Shown one piece after another: positions 1 to 10,077 of a DNA stretch of 25,060 nucleotides. Below the pieces are notes generated by a model. That model did no database searches, was not told the origin of the DNA, and saw only the letters and a list, made by a program, of their open reading frames with translations. The translations under genes and the position numbers were made by a program. Every line of letters begins with the position of its first letter. Positions within the stretch are counted from its first letter, which is position 1. Source of the stretch: Spirogloea muscicola (taxonomy: Eukaryota; Streptophyta; Zygnematophyceae; Spirogloeales; Spirogloeaceae); assembly GCA_009602725.1 (NCBI GenBank), contig WELB01000046.1:359619-384678 (forward strand). The letters are read 5' to 3'.

Positions 1-1
1 G

Positions 2-3000
2 CCGCTGACGGCGGAGCGCGTCACGGGCGCGTCCCTGCGCCTGGTCGGTGCGGCGCTGGACGCCGCCGGCCGCCTCCTGTGGCTCGAGAGCCGCCCCACC
101 GAGGCCGGGTCCGCCGCCGCCGCCGCCATCTCCGCCGCAATCGCCGCCGCAACTACCGCCGCAATCGCCGGCGCCACTGCCGCCGCTTCCGCCGCTCGTC
201 CGCGGCCGTACTGAGCCAGCTCGGACTGCAATGCCCCCCACGGCCGCCGGTGCTGCCGCAGGCGCACTGTCCTGGTGCTGCAGCGCGAGGACGGCGGCCG
301 CGAGGACGTGACGCCCGCCGGCTCGGACGTCCGCACGCTGGCGCACGAGTACGGCGGCGGTGCGCTCTGCGTCGCCGGCGACCTCGCCGTGTACTCGGAC
401 TTCGCGGACCAGCGGCTCTACCGCCTCTCCATCTCCGGAGGTGAGGAAACCCTAGACTTAGAGCGCTTCCTTCACAATGTTACTACGCGGGTTCGAATCC
501 TAGGAATCACCATTGCTGTATTCTTTCTGCTTGCCGGCTCGACACTGATACCTGATCTTAACTGAACCTCCTTCTGGGAATTTCATTTACTTCTGTTCCT
601 AAATCTTGTAAGAGACGTTTCAACTCTCTACAATCGTGCTGATTGCGAACTGCCAAGGTGATGTATTTATGGTGGTAAAAGAAGGCACATCTGTTATAGA
701 TTGATTCATTGTCCTTCTCTACGAGCTTTTTCGAGATATTGATGCTACCTTCTTCTATCCTGCGGCAGACCGCACGCCCGTCCCTGTGACGCCAGACGTG
801 GGCGGCCGCCGGTTGAGGTTTGCCGATGGCGCCGTTGTATCCGGCAGCCGCCGCCTCGTCTGCGTATGCGAAGGTTTGCCCACTTCTTCGCCTGCTCTCA
901 AGGGTCCTCTTCCCCAGCACTGAGAGGAACAGCAGTTGCACTCCTGCGCTCGATTGTGGGCAAGGGCATGGAGAAGTAGTGACAGAGAGCGCGAAACGAG
1001 TCGGAGGGCGAGACGCGATCCTGCTTATTAAGAGCTGAAAGTTGCAAGACAGCGTAGCAAACTATGGAGCGGCAACTTATCCTCGCCTGTAAAGTCAACT
1101 CGTACATACTAGTTCCTTAATGAGCGACACAACTTTGGTATACGCGTTTATACTTTAGACAGCAAGATTTGAATCTCAACTGCATATTGGAAGCCAGTTT
1201 GTTGTTACCTTTGCGGAGAAGAAGCACCTCTGGCTTGGTGGCCGGCGCTTCTCCCCGCATCACTTCTGCAGCCACGTGCAAATTTGGAAGCACACACTGT
1301 CACATTGATTGCATGTCAGTGCCTTTGCTGCTACTAGACATTGTGCAGAGCCTGCTGTGGGCCTCACAGCATGCGTCCTGCTTCTGGTTGTGCAGACCAT
1401 CGAGCGGAGGGGCAGGAGGCAACAAACAGCATTGTTGCCGTGGACCTGGACAGCAGTGGCGATCAAGGTCAGTACCCTTATGGTTCTAATCCAGAAGTCA
1501 GACTATGCTGCATCCACGCATCGTTGCTCAGAGGCTGACATACATGACCTTCCTGGCTGGTATGATATGTATATGAAGTGTAAGAGCACTCAGAGGCTTC
1601 AATACCTCTGATTCCCAAATTGTTGAGCTCAGTAGTCACAAGAACTTGATCTGGACCAGACCATTCAAGAAGCACACCCCAAGTTACCAATGCTGCGGCT
1701 GGTGGGCGGTTGCGCAGAGCCCCAGATGCTGGTGGAGGGCACTGACTTCTACGCGGCACCACGGCCAAGCTCTGACGGGCATCGCCTGGCGTGGATTCAG
1801 TGGTCCCATCCTGCAATGCCCTGGGATCGCACTCAGCTTTGTGTCGCTGACATTGGCGACGGGTGAGCCTCCGCACGGGCCGGTTAGATTACAATGAATA
1901 ATACACCTGCCTGTATCTAAACTGCTAGCATCTGAGGTGTCCTAAGCGCTCACACCCCAGCAGCTTCTGTTATCTCAAAGTGCACTCAAGCAAAAGTGCA
2001 GGTGCAGCTAAGCACTGGCCTCAGCTTCATACTGACTTGGCATCGACCCTTGTGACCTAGCAAGGTTGAGAACGTGAGGAGTGTGGCGGCCAGCGGCAGC
2101 AGCAGTTTGAGCCAGGCGCCCTGCGAGCCCGTCTGGTCACCCAGCGGTACGCTTTGAACATAGGCATTGAAGGGCACTGAGGGTTAAGTCAGGCTTCAGG
2201 AGCAAATGTAGGAATTAGACAGCATCTTCGTGTGGTCCCTGTTTCTCTCGTATACTGTCTCAGCAGTTGCTCTATAGTGACCTCAGTGCTGCCAGCTGAG
2301 CATGCTGCAGTCTTTGTGACCCCATGGCGGATCACTGTATTGCAGGGGAGCTATTCTTTGTCTCTGATGCCACAAATGGCTTTTGGAACATCCACCATTG
2401 GGTACACTTAAACCTGCAAGCCTCTCAAGCTTTGCTACCCTCTTTTGGTCTGCAATTTTGACACCACATCCCTTCATGTATCTTAGTCCAGCAACTTGCT
2501 CGGCTCCAGATTTCTGCTAGTCGTGAGCAAGGGTCGCCAATGCACACTTGGAGAACCCTGCACAAGTGACCTATGTGTTACCCTAGGTTACGAGTCCCTT
2601 CGAGATGCTAATGAGCACCATGTTGGGCAGGTGGAGGAGGAGGGCAGGGTGGAGGCAATAACTGAGCTCGAGGCAGAGTTTACCACGCCTGCCTGGCTAT
2701 TTGGGAATTGCCATTTTGCTTTTCTTTCTGGCAGCTCGTCATATATCTTGTGCAGCTACAGGTTGGCAGCTCTTAGATACAGTTGTAGCTCCAATTCATG
2801 AGCTGCAGCACATTACAGTAAGGTTGCAAGTGGTTTCGAAGCACTGAGCAACTCCAATTGCCTTAAATGAGCTTGTTTGCTTGCAGGCAGACTTGCAGTG
2901 GTGCAGGGTCACCATATAGCACATCAGTCATCAGAATCTAACGTCTATTTACATTCTTGCTTCCAGGTACCAGGGAGTTGCTCATCTCGCCATCGTCAAT

Positions 3001-6000
3001 GTGATGGACAAGAGCCTCAAGCCAATCGCGACCCGCTTTACAGATCATTCTGGCATAGTGAGCATAACTTCTTAAAGCATGGGGCCATAAGTGCAGCGCC
3101 TCCAGCATGTCTTGTTGTACAGGCTGTAAAAGCCATCTGACTTCAAAGTGCAGTCATCCACTTGCAAGTTGTGCGTAATTTGGATCAAGAAATATGTAAT
3201 TACACATGCGCGAAAAGCAATGAGGCCGTGCTGTCAGGCTGTTTATCAAGCATACGGCTTGTATTCTTGGCACAAACATTGCTCAACAATGTAATCAGGT
3301 GAAAGCAGCAGGAGGGTTATATATAGGGCCACAGGTGGCCCTCAGTGCTGAGCCCTCGGTGTGGGATGCATGTCGGCAGGTCACTGGTGAAAGGCAGATA
3401 TACATGCTTGCCGGCAGCCCTACTGATAGCCCCTCCATTGTTAAGGTCTGCTGCCTGAAGAGCTTCAACTTGCGACCCCCTGTAGATAACTCTTCCAGCA
3501 GCTCATGCAAGTCCTTCCAGATGCATACAACACTTTTGAAAAACCAAGTCAGAAATTATAAGTAAGTAAGATTGTCTGTCTCTTCTTCTGACAGTCTAGT
3601 GTGCTCGAGCAACTAGGCTGTCCTTAAGTCTTGCCAGCATGTCTGTGTAGCTTACCACCTCTCACGTAGAGCTGTCCTCTTTGTATCAGATAGAGCTGGC
3701 AGACGACCTCAAGAGTGTGACGGCAGATGAAGTGGTTTATTCATCCAGCTCTCTTGACATAGATGAGCTGAAGCCCTACATCAGCATGCCAGAGATGTTC
3801 CAGTTTCCAACAAAGACGCCTGGGCAAGTGGCACACGCGATCTTCTATCCCCCGCACAACAAGGACTTCGTTAAGCGGTCTGGGGAGCTTCCGCCTCTGC
3901 TTGTGAGATGTCATGGTGAGTGGTCTGCCCAACGCTGTGACTGGAGGAGCCCTTCTTTGCATTACTTAAGAATATTATGTTACTTGCTTTGGTGAGACTT
4001 GTCATTGCATCAACGTGCCCGGCACAGTCATTCTTACGTGCATGTTGATGTGTTTACTTCTGTTTGTTGGAAGGTCTATGCTTACATATGCACAAATGTC
4101 AATAGAGGTGTAGGTTTGCTAGTTACAGCAGGTGAGAGAGGTTTGCTAAAAGTCCACAAATTGTGCTCCTCAGAAGCATCGTTCCTATTAAGATGCAATC
4201 ATAGAAGCTTACAACCGCTCAGCATGAGTTGCTACTCACCAGTGGCAGTCATATGCCAGGTGGACCGACCAGTGAGACAGGGACCAGCTTGAAGCTCTCA
4301 ATCCAGTACTGGACCAGCCGAGGATGGGCTGTGGCGGATGTCAATTATGGTGGCAGCACAGGTCAATTCTGATCAAGCTGGCGTGGCCTGTTCGCACTTC
4401 TACAGTTTAGATCTGATAAGGGATCTCCTTATGATGCATCCTCCCAAGTGGCGCTGACTTTTTTGATGAACCAGCTTTTGCGAGTGGTCGATCAAGTTCA
4501 TGAGTCTGCTTGCCCTGTGTGCATGCAGGCTATGGAAGGGAGTACCGAGAGAGGCTTTACGGCAAATGGGGCATTGTGGATCTGGATGACTGCTGCAGCT
4601 GTGCTGAGAGTCTGGTGAGTCAAAGAGTCAAGAGCATGCTCGCACCCTCAAATGAGGTCCTTTCAGTCTTTCAGCAAATGGACAAGCGCGTCTGGGGATA
4701 CGTAATGGATGTAGCCTCTGCTGGGTATCTCAGGCCGCAGCTGGTAAGGTGGATCCCAAAAGATTGGCAATTGATGGAGGCTCAGCCGGTGGCTACACTA
4801 CTCTGGCTGTTCTTGCCTTCAGAAGCACCTTCAAAGCTGGATGCTCTTTCTATGGGGTCAGCTACCGCACATTTCCACTACATCATAGAGGCCTCCATAT
4901 TACTGCATCTGTTCTAACATGCACATGCTGGACCATCAGTTGCTCACGTCCAAGCTTCTTGTCAGGTGTCTTCTGATATAGGAGATGGAGTTTGCCTGGG
5001 ACAATAGTGTGTCCGCAAGCTAACCTTCACTATGGGTTTCAATGTAGCCAATAAGGTGCAGTGTCACCTCTATAACTCCCCTTATTGAATTGTGCAGGTG
5101 GCAGATCTGATGCTACTGGCGCAACAGACACACAAGTTCGAGTCACGCTATCTGGACCAGCTCCTTGGTATCACCTAAATTGCCACTTGAGCCATTACTT
5201 ACTGGTCAGAGGACTTAGAGAGAGAAAAGTCCAATATGATTCCTCTCAATGCAATGATAGCAGTGCGGGTCCGTTGTGTAGCTTAAAGAGCGGCTTCGTG
5301 ATCCTCGCATGTCTGGCCTGAGCAGGGCCAGTGGACACAGCTGCCCAAATCTACCACGATCGATCTCCCCTCTTCCATGCCGACAGGATCTCATGTCCAG
5401 TGATACTGTTTCAAGGCCTTGAAGACGAGGCGAGTGAACAGAGTACCTTCGCTTATCACTGCAGCTTCTATTAGTATCTTGTAGACTTGCATGTTTCAGC
5501 TGATAGTAACAAATTTGTCTTCACAGCTTTCACGTATTTGAGAACATGTGATACTTCTTAAGTGTGATAAGCTGAGAATGTTGATTCGTGTGCTAGGAGA
5601 TCAATCACATGTGCCTGGCTTGTCGGGAGTAGACATTGGCTAAGATGCAGCGCAGCTTTGATGAAGCGTTACCTTGTCTTACCCATAGCTTGACTTTCAG
5701 GTAGTTCCACCAAATCAGGCAGAGATGATGCACAAAGCCATCAAGGCAAACGGCATGCCAACTGCTCTGGTTGAGTACGAAGGCGAGCAGCATGGCTTCA
5801 GGAAGGTGATTGCACGCCATTCAACTCTATTTTCCTCTTGCTGGCCGGCCCCTTATCTGTCTGCAAGGCAGCTACATGCATGAATAAAGGTACAGGAGTC
5901 GCAAAGGATGAGACCAACGGCACCCTTGCACGTTGTGCTGTGCAGGCTGAGAACCAGAAGAAAACGTTGGAGCAGGAGATGCTCTTCTTTGCAAGAGTCT

Positions 6001-6062
6001 TGGGTGGCTTCTTACCTGCGGACCCCATCAAGCCTATCCACATTGACAATTTTGATCCCTGA
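2..6062 (+). CDS. Prolyl-oligopeptidase-like S9 serine peptidase (acylaminoacyl-peptidase type), 18 exons, 5' partial
   Basis: Exons: 2-108, 262-440, 769-873, 1396-1467, 1718-1862, 2061-2146, 2346-2401, 2631-2761, 2967-3057, 3299-3445, 3690-3915, 4260-4361, 4529-4614, 4734-4856, 5098-5167, 5326-5429, 5701-5805, 5946-6062 (TGA). All phases agree, giving 683 visible residues; the first tens of residues, including any start or transit peptide, lie off the window. The N-terminal half is a beta-propeller (motifs [34 protein letters not shown]). The C-terminal alpha/beta-hydrolase has the oxyanion region HGGPTSETG, the nucleophile elbow GGSAGG (Ser about 528), GLEDE (Asp about 609) and GEQHGF (His about 641), so the Ser-Asp-His triad is complete. 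The family removes acyl-amino acids or short peptides; plant members are often predicted plastidial (family knowledge). The intron after 5429 appears to use a GC donor. Exon 3299-3445 may hold a further optional intron (3335-3397). Confidence 0.9.
109..261 (+). repeat. Intron 1 of the peptidase gene, a GCC/CCG trinucleotide tract
   Basis: From about 110 to 205 the intron is an imperfect GCC/CCG repeat. Read in the exon frame it encodes an Ala-rich run ending at TGA 212-214. Splicing 108 to 262 restores the family motif around RPTEAG followed by RTVLVLQ, so the tract is taken as an intron. The donor (GG then GTCCGC) is weak and the acceptor (CCGCAG) is normal. Confidence 0.55.
450..505 (+). 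repeat. tRNA-like (SINE-like) fragment in intron 2 of the peptidase gene
   Basis: The sequence at 490-500, GGTTCGAATCC, fits the RNA polymerase III B-box/T-loop consensus exactly. The upstream stretch from about 459 resembles a degenerate tRNA anticodon-arm region. No full cloverleaf or clear A box can be drawn, so it is read as a tRNA-derived SINE remnant and not a functional tRNA gene. Confidence 0.3.
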
Positions 6063-6894
6063 CCTCCAAGGTCTGAGGGATAATCTCAATGCGATGCTCA
6101 TGGGAAGCTTGAGCTACATAGTCTAGTGAGAGTTGGCTTGTGATTTTACTGTTGAGCATGGGGACATTGGACGCTCCCTATCTCAATATGGCCTTCAGCA
6201 AACAACGATAATTATTCTCTCTGTGATTACATCGTGGCAAATGCAACATCCTAGAATGTGGGAAGAGCTACTCCTGCAGTTTAAATGGAAAGTTCCAGCT
6301 CCGCAGTGTGCACTCATCACAATGGCATTCTACGTGCGGCACAAGCCTGTGCCTCATACTGAAGTGAAATGACTTTGAACTAGAGCTCCATCCACTGTAT
6401 GCTCACCTAATGTAGCCAGCACTATGCTCTAGATTTGTTAAGCCACAAAGCTGGGACGTAGCTATTTTAGCTTGTTAGTAACTTCTTCAAGCGAGACTCA
6501 AGACCTATCCTCATCAGTACGAAGGATTTGGTCACGGCTGTCATCCTATCTGAAGCTGGGTGGATGGTATCACTCTGGAGCTGGCACTATCGACCAGCTT
6601 GTGTCTTGAAGAGCTCTCTCTCACTGCTTGTGCACGTTGCCATGGCCCCATGTGTGCGTATCATTGCTTTCAGTTGTCCTGGTATCTGTCAGCTGTGACG
6701 ATAGATTCTGTACAGCAGTATACAGCGTCAAAACATTTCAATAATCCTTTCAATAATCCTGGGCACAGTAGTCAGGTGTGACTGAAAGAGGCATTGCTGG
6801 CTAAGGCCCTCTTGCAACTATTGTGATGCTGGCCCATACTTGTGGATGAGGGCAGATGGGTGGTTGCGGTCACTTCTGACTTGATTCACTGTGT

Positions 6895-6990
6895 GCTTTA
6901 GCGCTTCTCTCTGGCCCCTTCGAGCTTTTCCATTCTCTAGGCTGGGCTTTCTGGGCTGGCCTCTCACAGCCATCGCCCACTAATGAAAGT
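6895..6990 (+). mobile_element. Decayed 3' tail of the dispersed LINE-like repeat family
   Basis: The order of blocks matches the tails in the repeat island: a GTGTGCTTTAGCGC-like start, a CTCTGGCCCC block, then the core GGGCTGGC at 6953-6960 followed by CTCTCACAGCC. No coding remnant is recognisable upstream, which suggests a strongly 5'-truncated or old insertion. Confidence 0.55.
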
Positions 6991-8139
6991 GAATTTTATC
7001 TATAATGACGAGGCACGTCACATTCGGGGGCAATATGCTCTCCCCTGACTTGCTCTCGTTTGTTGGACTGTCACTTGTCTCCTTGACCTATTATACATCA
7101 CCGCAGCTGCACCCTTGCATTGTGGTGCATCGGTGAGCCTTCTGAGCCAGTGCTTTATGATCTACAGTTTCCTGCCACAGATGATGGACCACTTGCCATG
7201 CAGTCTGCCCTTCGCTGACAGGATTAGCATGGCAAACAGCCTGCCGCTGAGGTAATCCTAGTCTTGTGAGTTCGCAAACCATCAAGCAGATACTTCTGAC
7301 AATTTCCAACTTTGTAGTGCAAGATCCGCCCTTTGCACTACAGGAAACTGCTGACTGCAATACCCAAGCGTTTGCTTATTATTACTACGCACCAAGTATG
7401 GTGTTATCTGATGCAGAGTCTTTCGCCTTGAGGATGGGCTAGTCACTAAATGCTCCATAGTACTCAACAGATGCTCAATAGTGGAGAGTATAGTCCGGTT
7501 TTAAGAAAGAAAATCGCAGGATTCCAGACTGCAGGTCTTACAGTTAGAGACAGCAGACTGTGAGATGTCCAAATAAGTAGGTGTGCTCTGCATGTCCAAG
7601 CGATCAAAACACTGCTTGTTTACCTCTCAGTGGAATATCTGTTCTTTCAGCTTGGTTGCACCCAAAAGCAAGAAAGACAATTCCGGTAGAGGCTGTAGTT
7701 GGCCAGCCCAGAAAGGCAAGGCACTGGATGAGCTTGACTTGATTGTCCATACATGTGATCCGCTACACGTTCTTCATGTGGACCACGACAATTGTAATGC
7801 GGACGTGGTTCGACCAACTTATCCCCTCTTGTTGATGCTTCCTCGCAGCCATTCCATTGTGATCCTTTACACGTCCATAATGCACTTGTGAAACGAAAAC
7901 AGCAACCAATAGTCTCTTCTTTGGGCTTCCTCGCAGACGCTTCATCGCTTGTCACTCCGCTCGCTGGCCTCCGGCCTCTGTGGCGGAAGAGCACTCCCAC
8001 TCTGCCAGCTCTGACTGTTACCATGGCAACCCTTTTCAACTGCTACTAACTCTGACCTGCGGCCGATGTAGACGGATCACTGGCAACCCATTCGCGTTAG
8101 ACGATTACATATCTGCGTGATTTGCGCTTTTCCAGCCCT

Positions 8140-8215
8140 TCTCAAACATTGTCGATTCACCTTGGATCAGCTTTCCACAGCCATCGCCCCCTATGAGGGG
8201 CTTCTCTTTCACTCG
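8140..8215 (+). mobile_element. Second decayed tail copy of the same repeat family, core mutated
   Basis: The segment keeps the distal part of the tail (TTTCCACAGCCATCGCC, then TATGAGGGGC and TCTCTTTC), but the core has drifted from GGGCTGGC to GGATCAGC near 8163. It lies just upstream of the GC-rich LC8 leader. Confidence 0.4.
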
Positions 8216-8423
8216 TTGATTGGTGGTTTTGTGCACAATTGGCTCTAAACTGCGGCGCCGGCCTCGAGCTGCACTGAAAGGGCCGCCAAGGACGCCCTCG
8301 GACGGCCGCCATGGCCACTGGGAAGCCCGCCCCGACGGTAAGCCCGAGCTCGATGGCCATAATGGGCTCGGGCGTCATGGAGCTCCTCGAGCTCGTCGCC
8401 CAGCAGGCGAGCGGCCCGCCGAC

Positions 8424-8567
8424 GTGGGCGCCCACCTCACGGCGGCGTGCATGCATGCATGACTAGCTCGCCCGCCATGGCCGCCTCCGCCCCGCCCTTG
8501 CCAGGCCGCCATGGCTCTCGTCTCTCGTGCCTGCGCTGCCGCCTCGCGAGCACTCGTGGGCGCCCAC
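8424..8567. promoter_or_regulatory. Two copies of the palindrome GTGGGCGCCCAC upstream of LC8
   Basis: The perfect 12-bp palindrome occurs at 8424-8435 and 8556-8567, 132 bp apart, and a degenerate form lies just inside the LC8 coding region near 8815. A dimeric-factor binding site is possible, but no named factor is assigned. The block also holds a GCAT tetranucleotide run around 8447-8460 and several GCCGCCATGG strings. Confidence 0.3.
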
Positions 8568-8794
8568 CTGCTCTGGTGGGTCTGGCCCGCTCCGGGCTCG
8601 GGGCTTCTCGCTGCTGCAGTCGCGGCGGCCATGGCTCAGTGCGGCGCTGCGGCGGCGGCTGGCTAGCTGCAGCTTCCTGCCAGGCTGCATCAGAGGCTGG
8701 AGTGGGAGGGCCCAGACGACGTACTGGCGTGACAGTGAAGGTCTATTGGTGGCAGTGGACGTGAAGCTCCTCGCGTTGGCCTAGGAGGGCCAAC

Positions 8795-9539
8795 ATGCTG
8801 GAAGGCAAGGCGGTGGTGGGCGCCACGGACATGCCGCCGGAGATGCAGCGCCGCTGCCTGCGGCTCGCGTCCGAGGCGCTGGACGAGGCTCGCGACGTGA
8901 CCGAGTGCAAGCGGATGGCGTCATACATCCGATCTGTAAGCCTTGCACCGACCGCCGCATGTCTGAAGCAATGCAAATGTTTGTGGTAACATGGTGTGCT
9001 CGGTTGTGTACCCGCTAGCAAGTCTTTCATTGCCTATTATCTACTCACTAAGGCAATAGGTACATGCTGGTCGTACATACTTAAGCTGCAAGCTTCACAA
9101 GTTGCCCACCTGGCTTGCTATGGTTGAGATCGACAATCTTATTAGTAGTAAGGTCGGATACAATTTTCGATTTTACGAGGACTAATACCTCACTGAAGGA
9201 TTGAGGACCTCGTTGGTACAGTCTTGCGGTCATAGCTGAGTGACGACCTCCTGCTTTGTTGCTTCCAGACTAGCCCACAAAAGAGCTACACATGTTGGGC
9301 CAGGTACTTGAAAGTATCTTACTATCTTGCTTGCTCACTCCCTACTCCTGGTGTTATGGAGCTGTTCGAAGCTGCAGCATCTTGACGCGTGCTACGGCAG
9401 AGGCTGGCAGGTCGTGGTGGGGGCCAATTTCGGTTGCTACATCACGCACGCTGCCGCTACCTTCATTTTCTTCTCCATTGGCCAACTCGCGTTCCTCATC
9501 TTCAAGGTCGGCCCAAGTGTACCTCCTGGCATTGCTTAG
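8795..9539 (+). CDS. Dynein light chain LC8-type (DYNLL), 2 exons
   Basis: Exons 8795-8935 and 9378-9539 (TAG) join in phase 0 to give 100 residues. Exon 1 carries the LC8 N-terminus (KAVV, then DMPPEMQ, then an amphipathic helix ending MASYIRS). Exon 2 carries the C-terminal beta-sheet half: W, VVVGANFG, YITH, FIFF, IGQLAFLIFK. LC8 is a homodimeric hub that binds short linear motifs in dynein intermediate chains and many other partners; it also occurs in land plants without dynein motors, so it does not prove flagella. The acceptor GCTGCAG at 9377 keeps the family length exactly. The C-terminus carries about seven residues beyond the usual end (PSVPPGIA after FKVG). The ATG at 8795 directly precedes the conserved region. 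The gene converges on the minus-strand aldolase gene. Confidence 0.9.
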
Positions 9540-10077
9540 CCTACACACGCCTTCTAGGACCATCACGACACAAGGCAGAAGGTGCAACGAGCTGCGCCAG
9601 TAGCTGCTGACCGGCACGTTCCATGTAGATGCGCTAACCCATCGTACGGCTACATCAAGAAGACTTGCAGGTCACTGTGCTACTTTGCAGGACTAGGTCT
9701 AGCTGGCAAATAGATCAAGTTCCGCCTGGAATGTCATCATGTCATGATCAGCTGCGATTATGGACAAAAGTCCAGTAGCACAATATCTCTCAGTTTGCCA
9801 AAGGAATGTAAGTCCTTGGAAGATCTTGGCAGTGGTAGGAAATCGTTGAGGCCAATAGAGGGTAGCAATGTTTCTGAGGACATAGTGCTTCGTCATACAT
9901 ACACTTGTGACCTCTGGAAGTAATACTCAAACATATAAGCTCACATGCAAAATTGTAATAATCAAGTCATTCCTGGCTCTTCCACTGACATGGAGTGAAG
10001 CAGTGTGCTTGTACACCGCCACCACGACAGTAGCAATGTACTTTGCCGTTAGAACAGCAGAGCAGGACAACCTACGC
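9540..10077. other. Convergent intergenic region between LC8 and the aldolase gene
   Basis: It holds the 3' ends of two genes that converge from opposite strands. No exon, repeat core or RNA gene was recognised. Confidence 0.6.

Larger units (their letters stand above)
6063..8794. other. Intergenic region between the peptidase and LC8 genes
   Basis: No coding exon could be supported here. It starts with the peptidase 3' UTR (no polyadenylation signal identified). It holds a 12-bp tandem duplication at 6736-6759 and two decayed copies of the dispersed 3' tail (about 6895-6990 and 8140-8215). From about 8240 it turns strongly GC-rich, probably the promoter and 5' UTR of the LC8 gene. Confidence 0.6.

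Noticed and set aside
5434-5440. GT donor just inside the GC-AG intron of the peptidase
   Set aside because: Its use gives phase 1 and breaks the VVPPNQ reading frame at the only good acceptor.
7647-8039. 130-codon open frame on the minus strand
   Set aside because: No recognisable motif, no splice support, and it overlaps intergenic sequence next to repeat-tail fragments.
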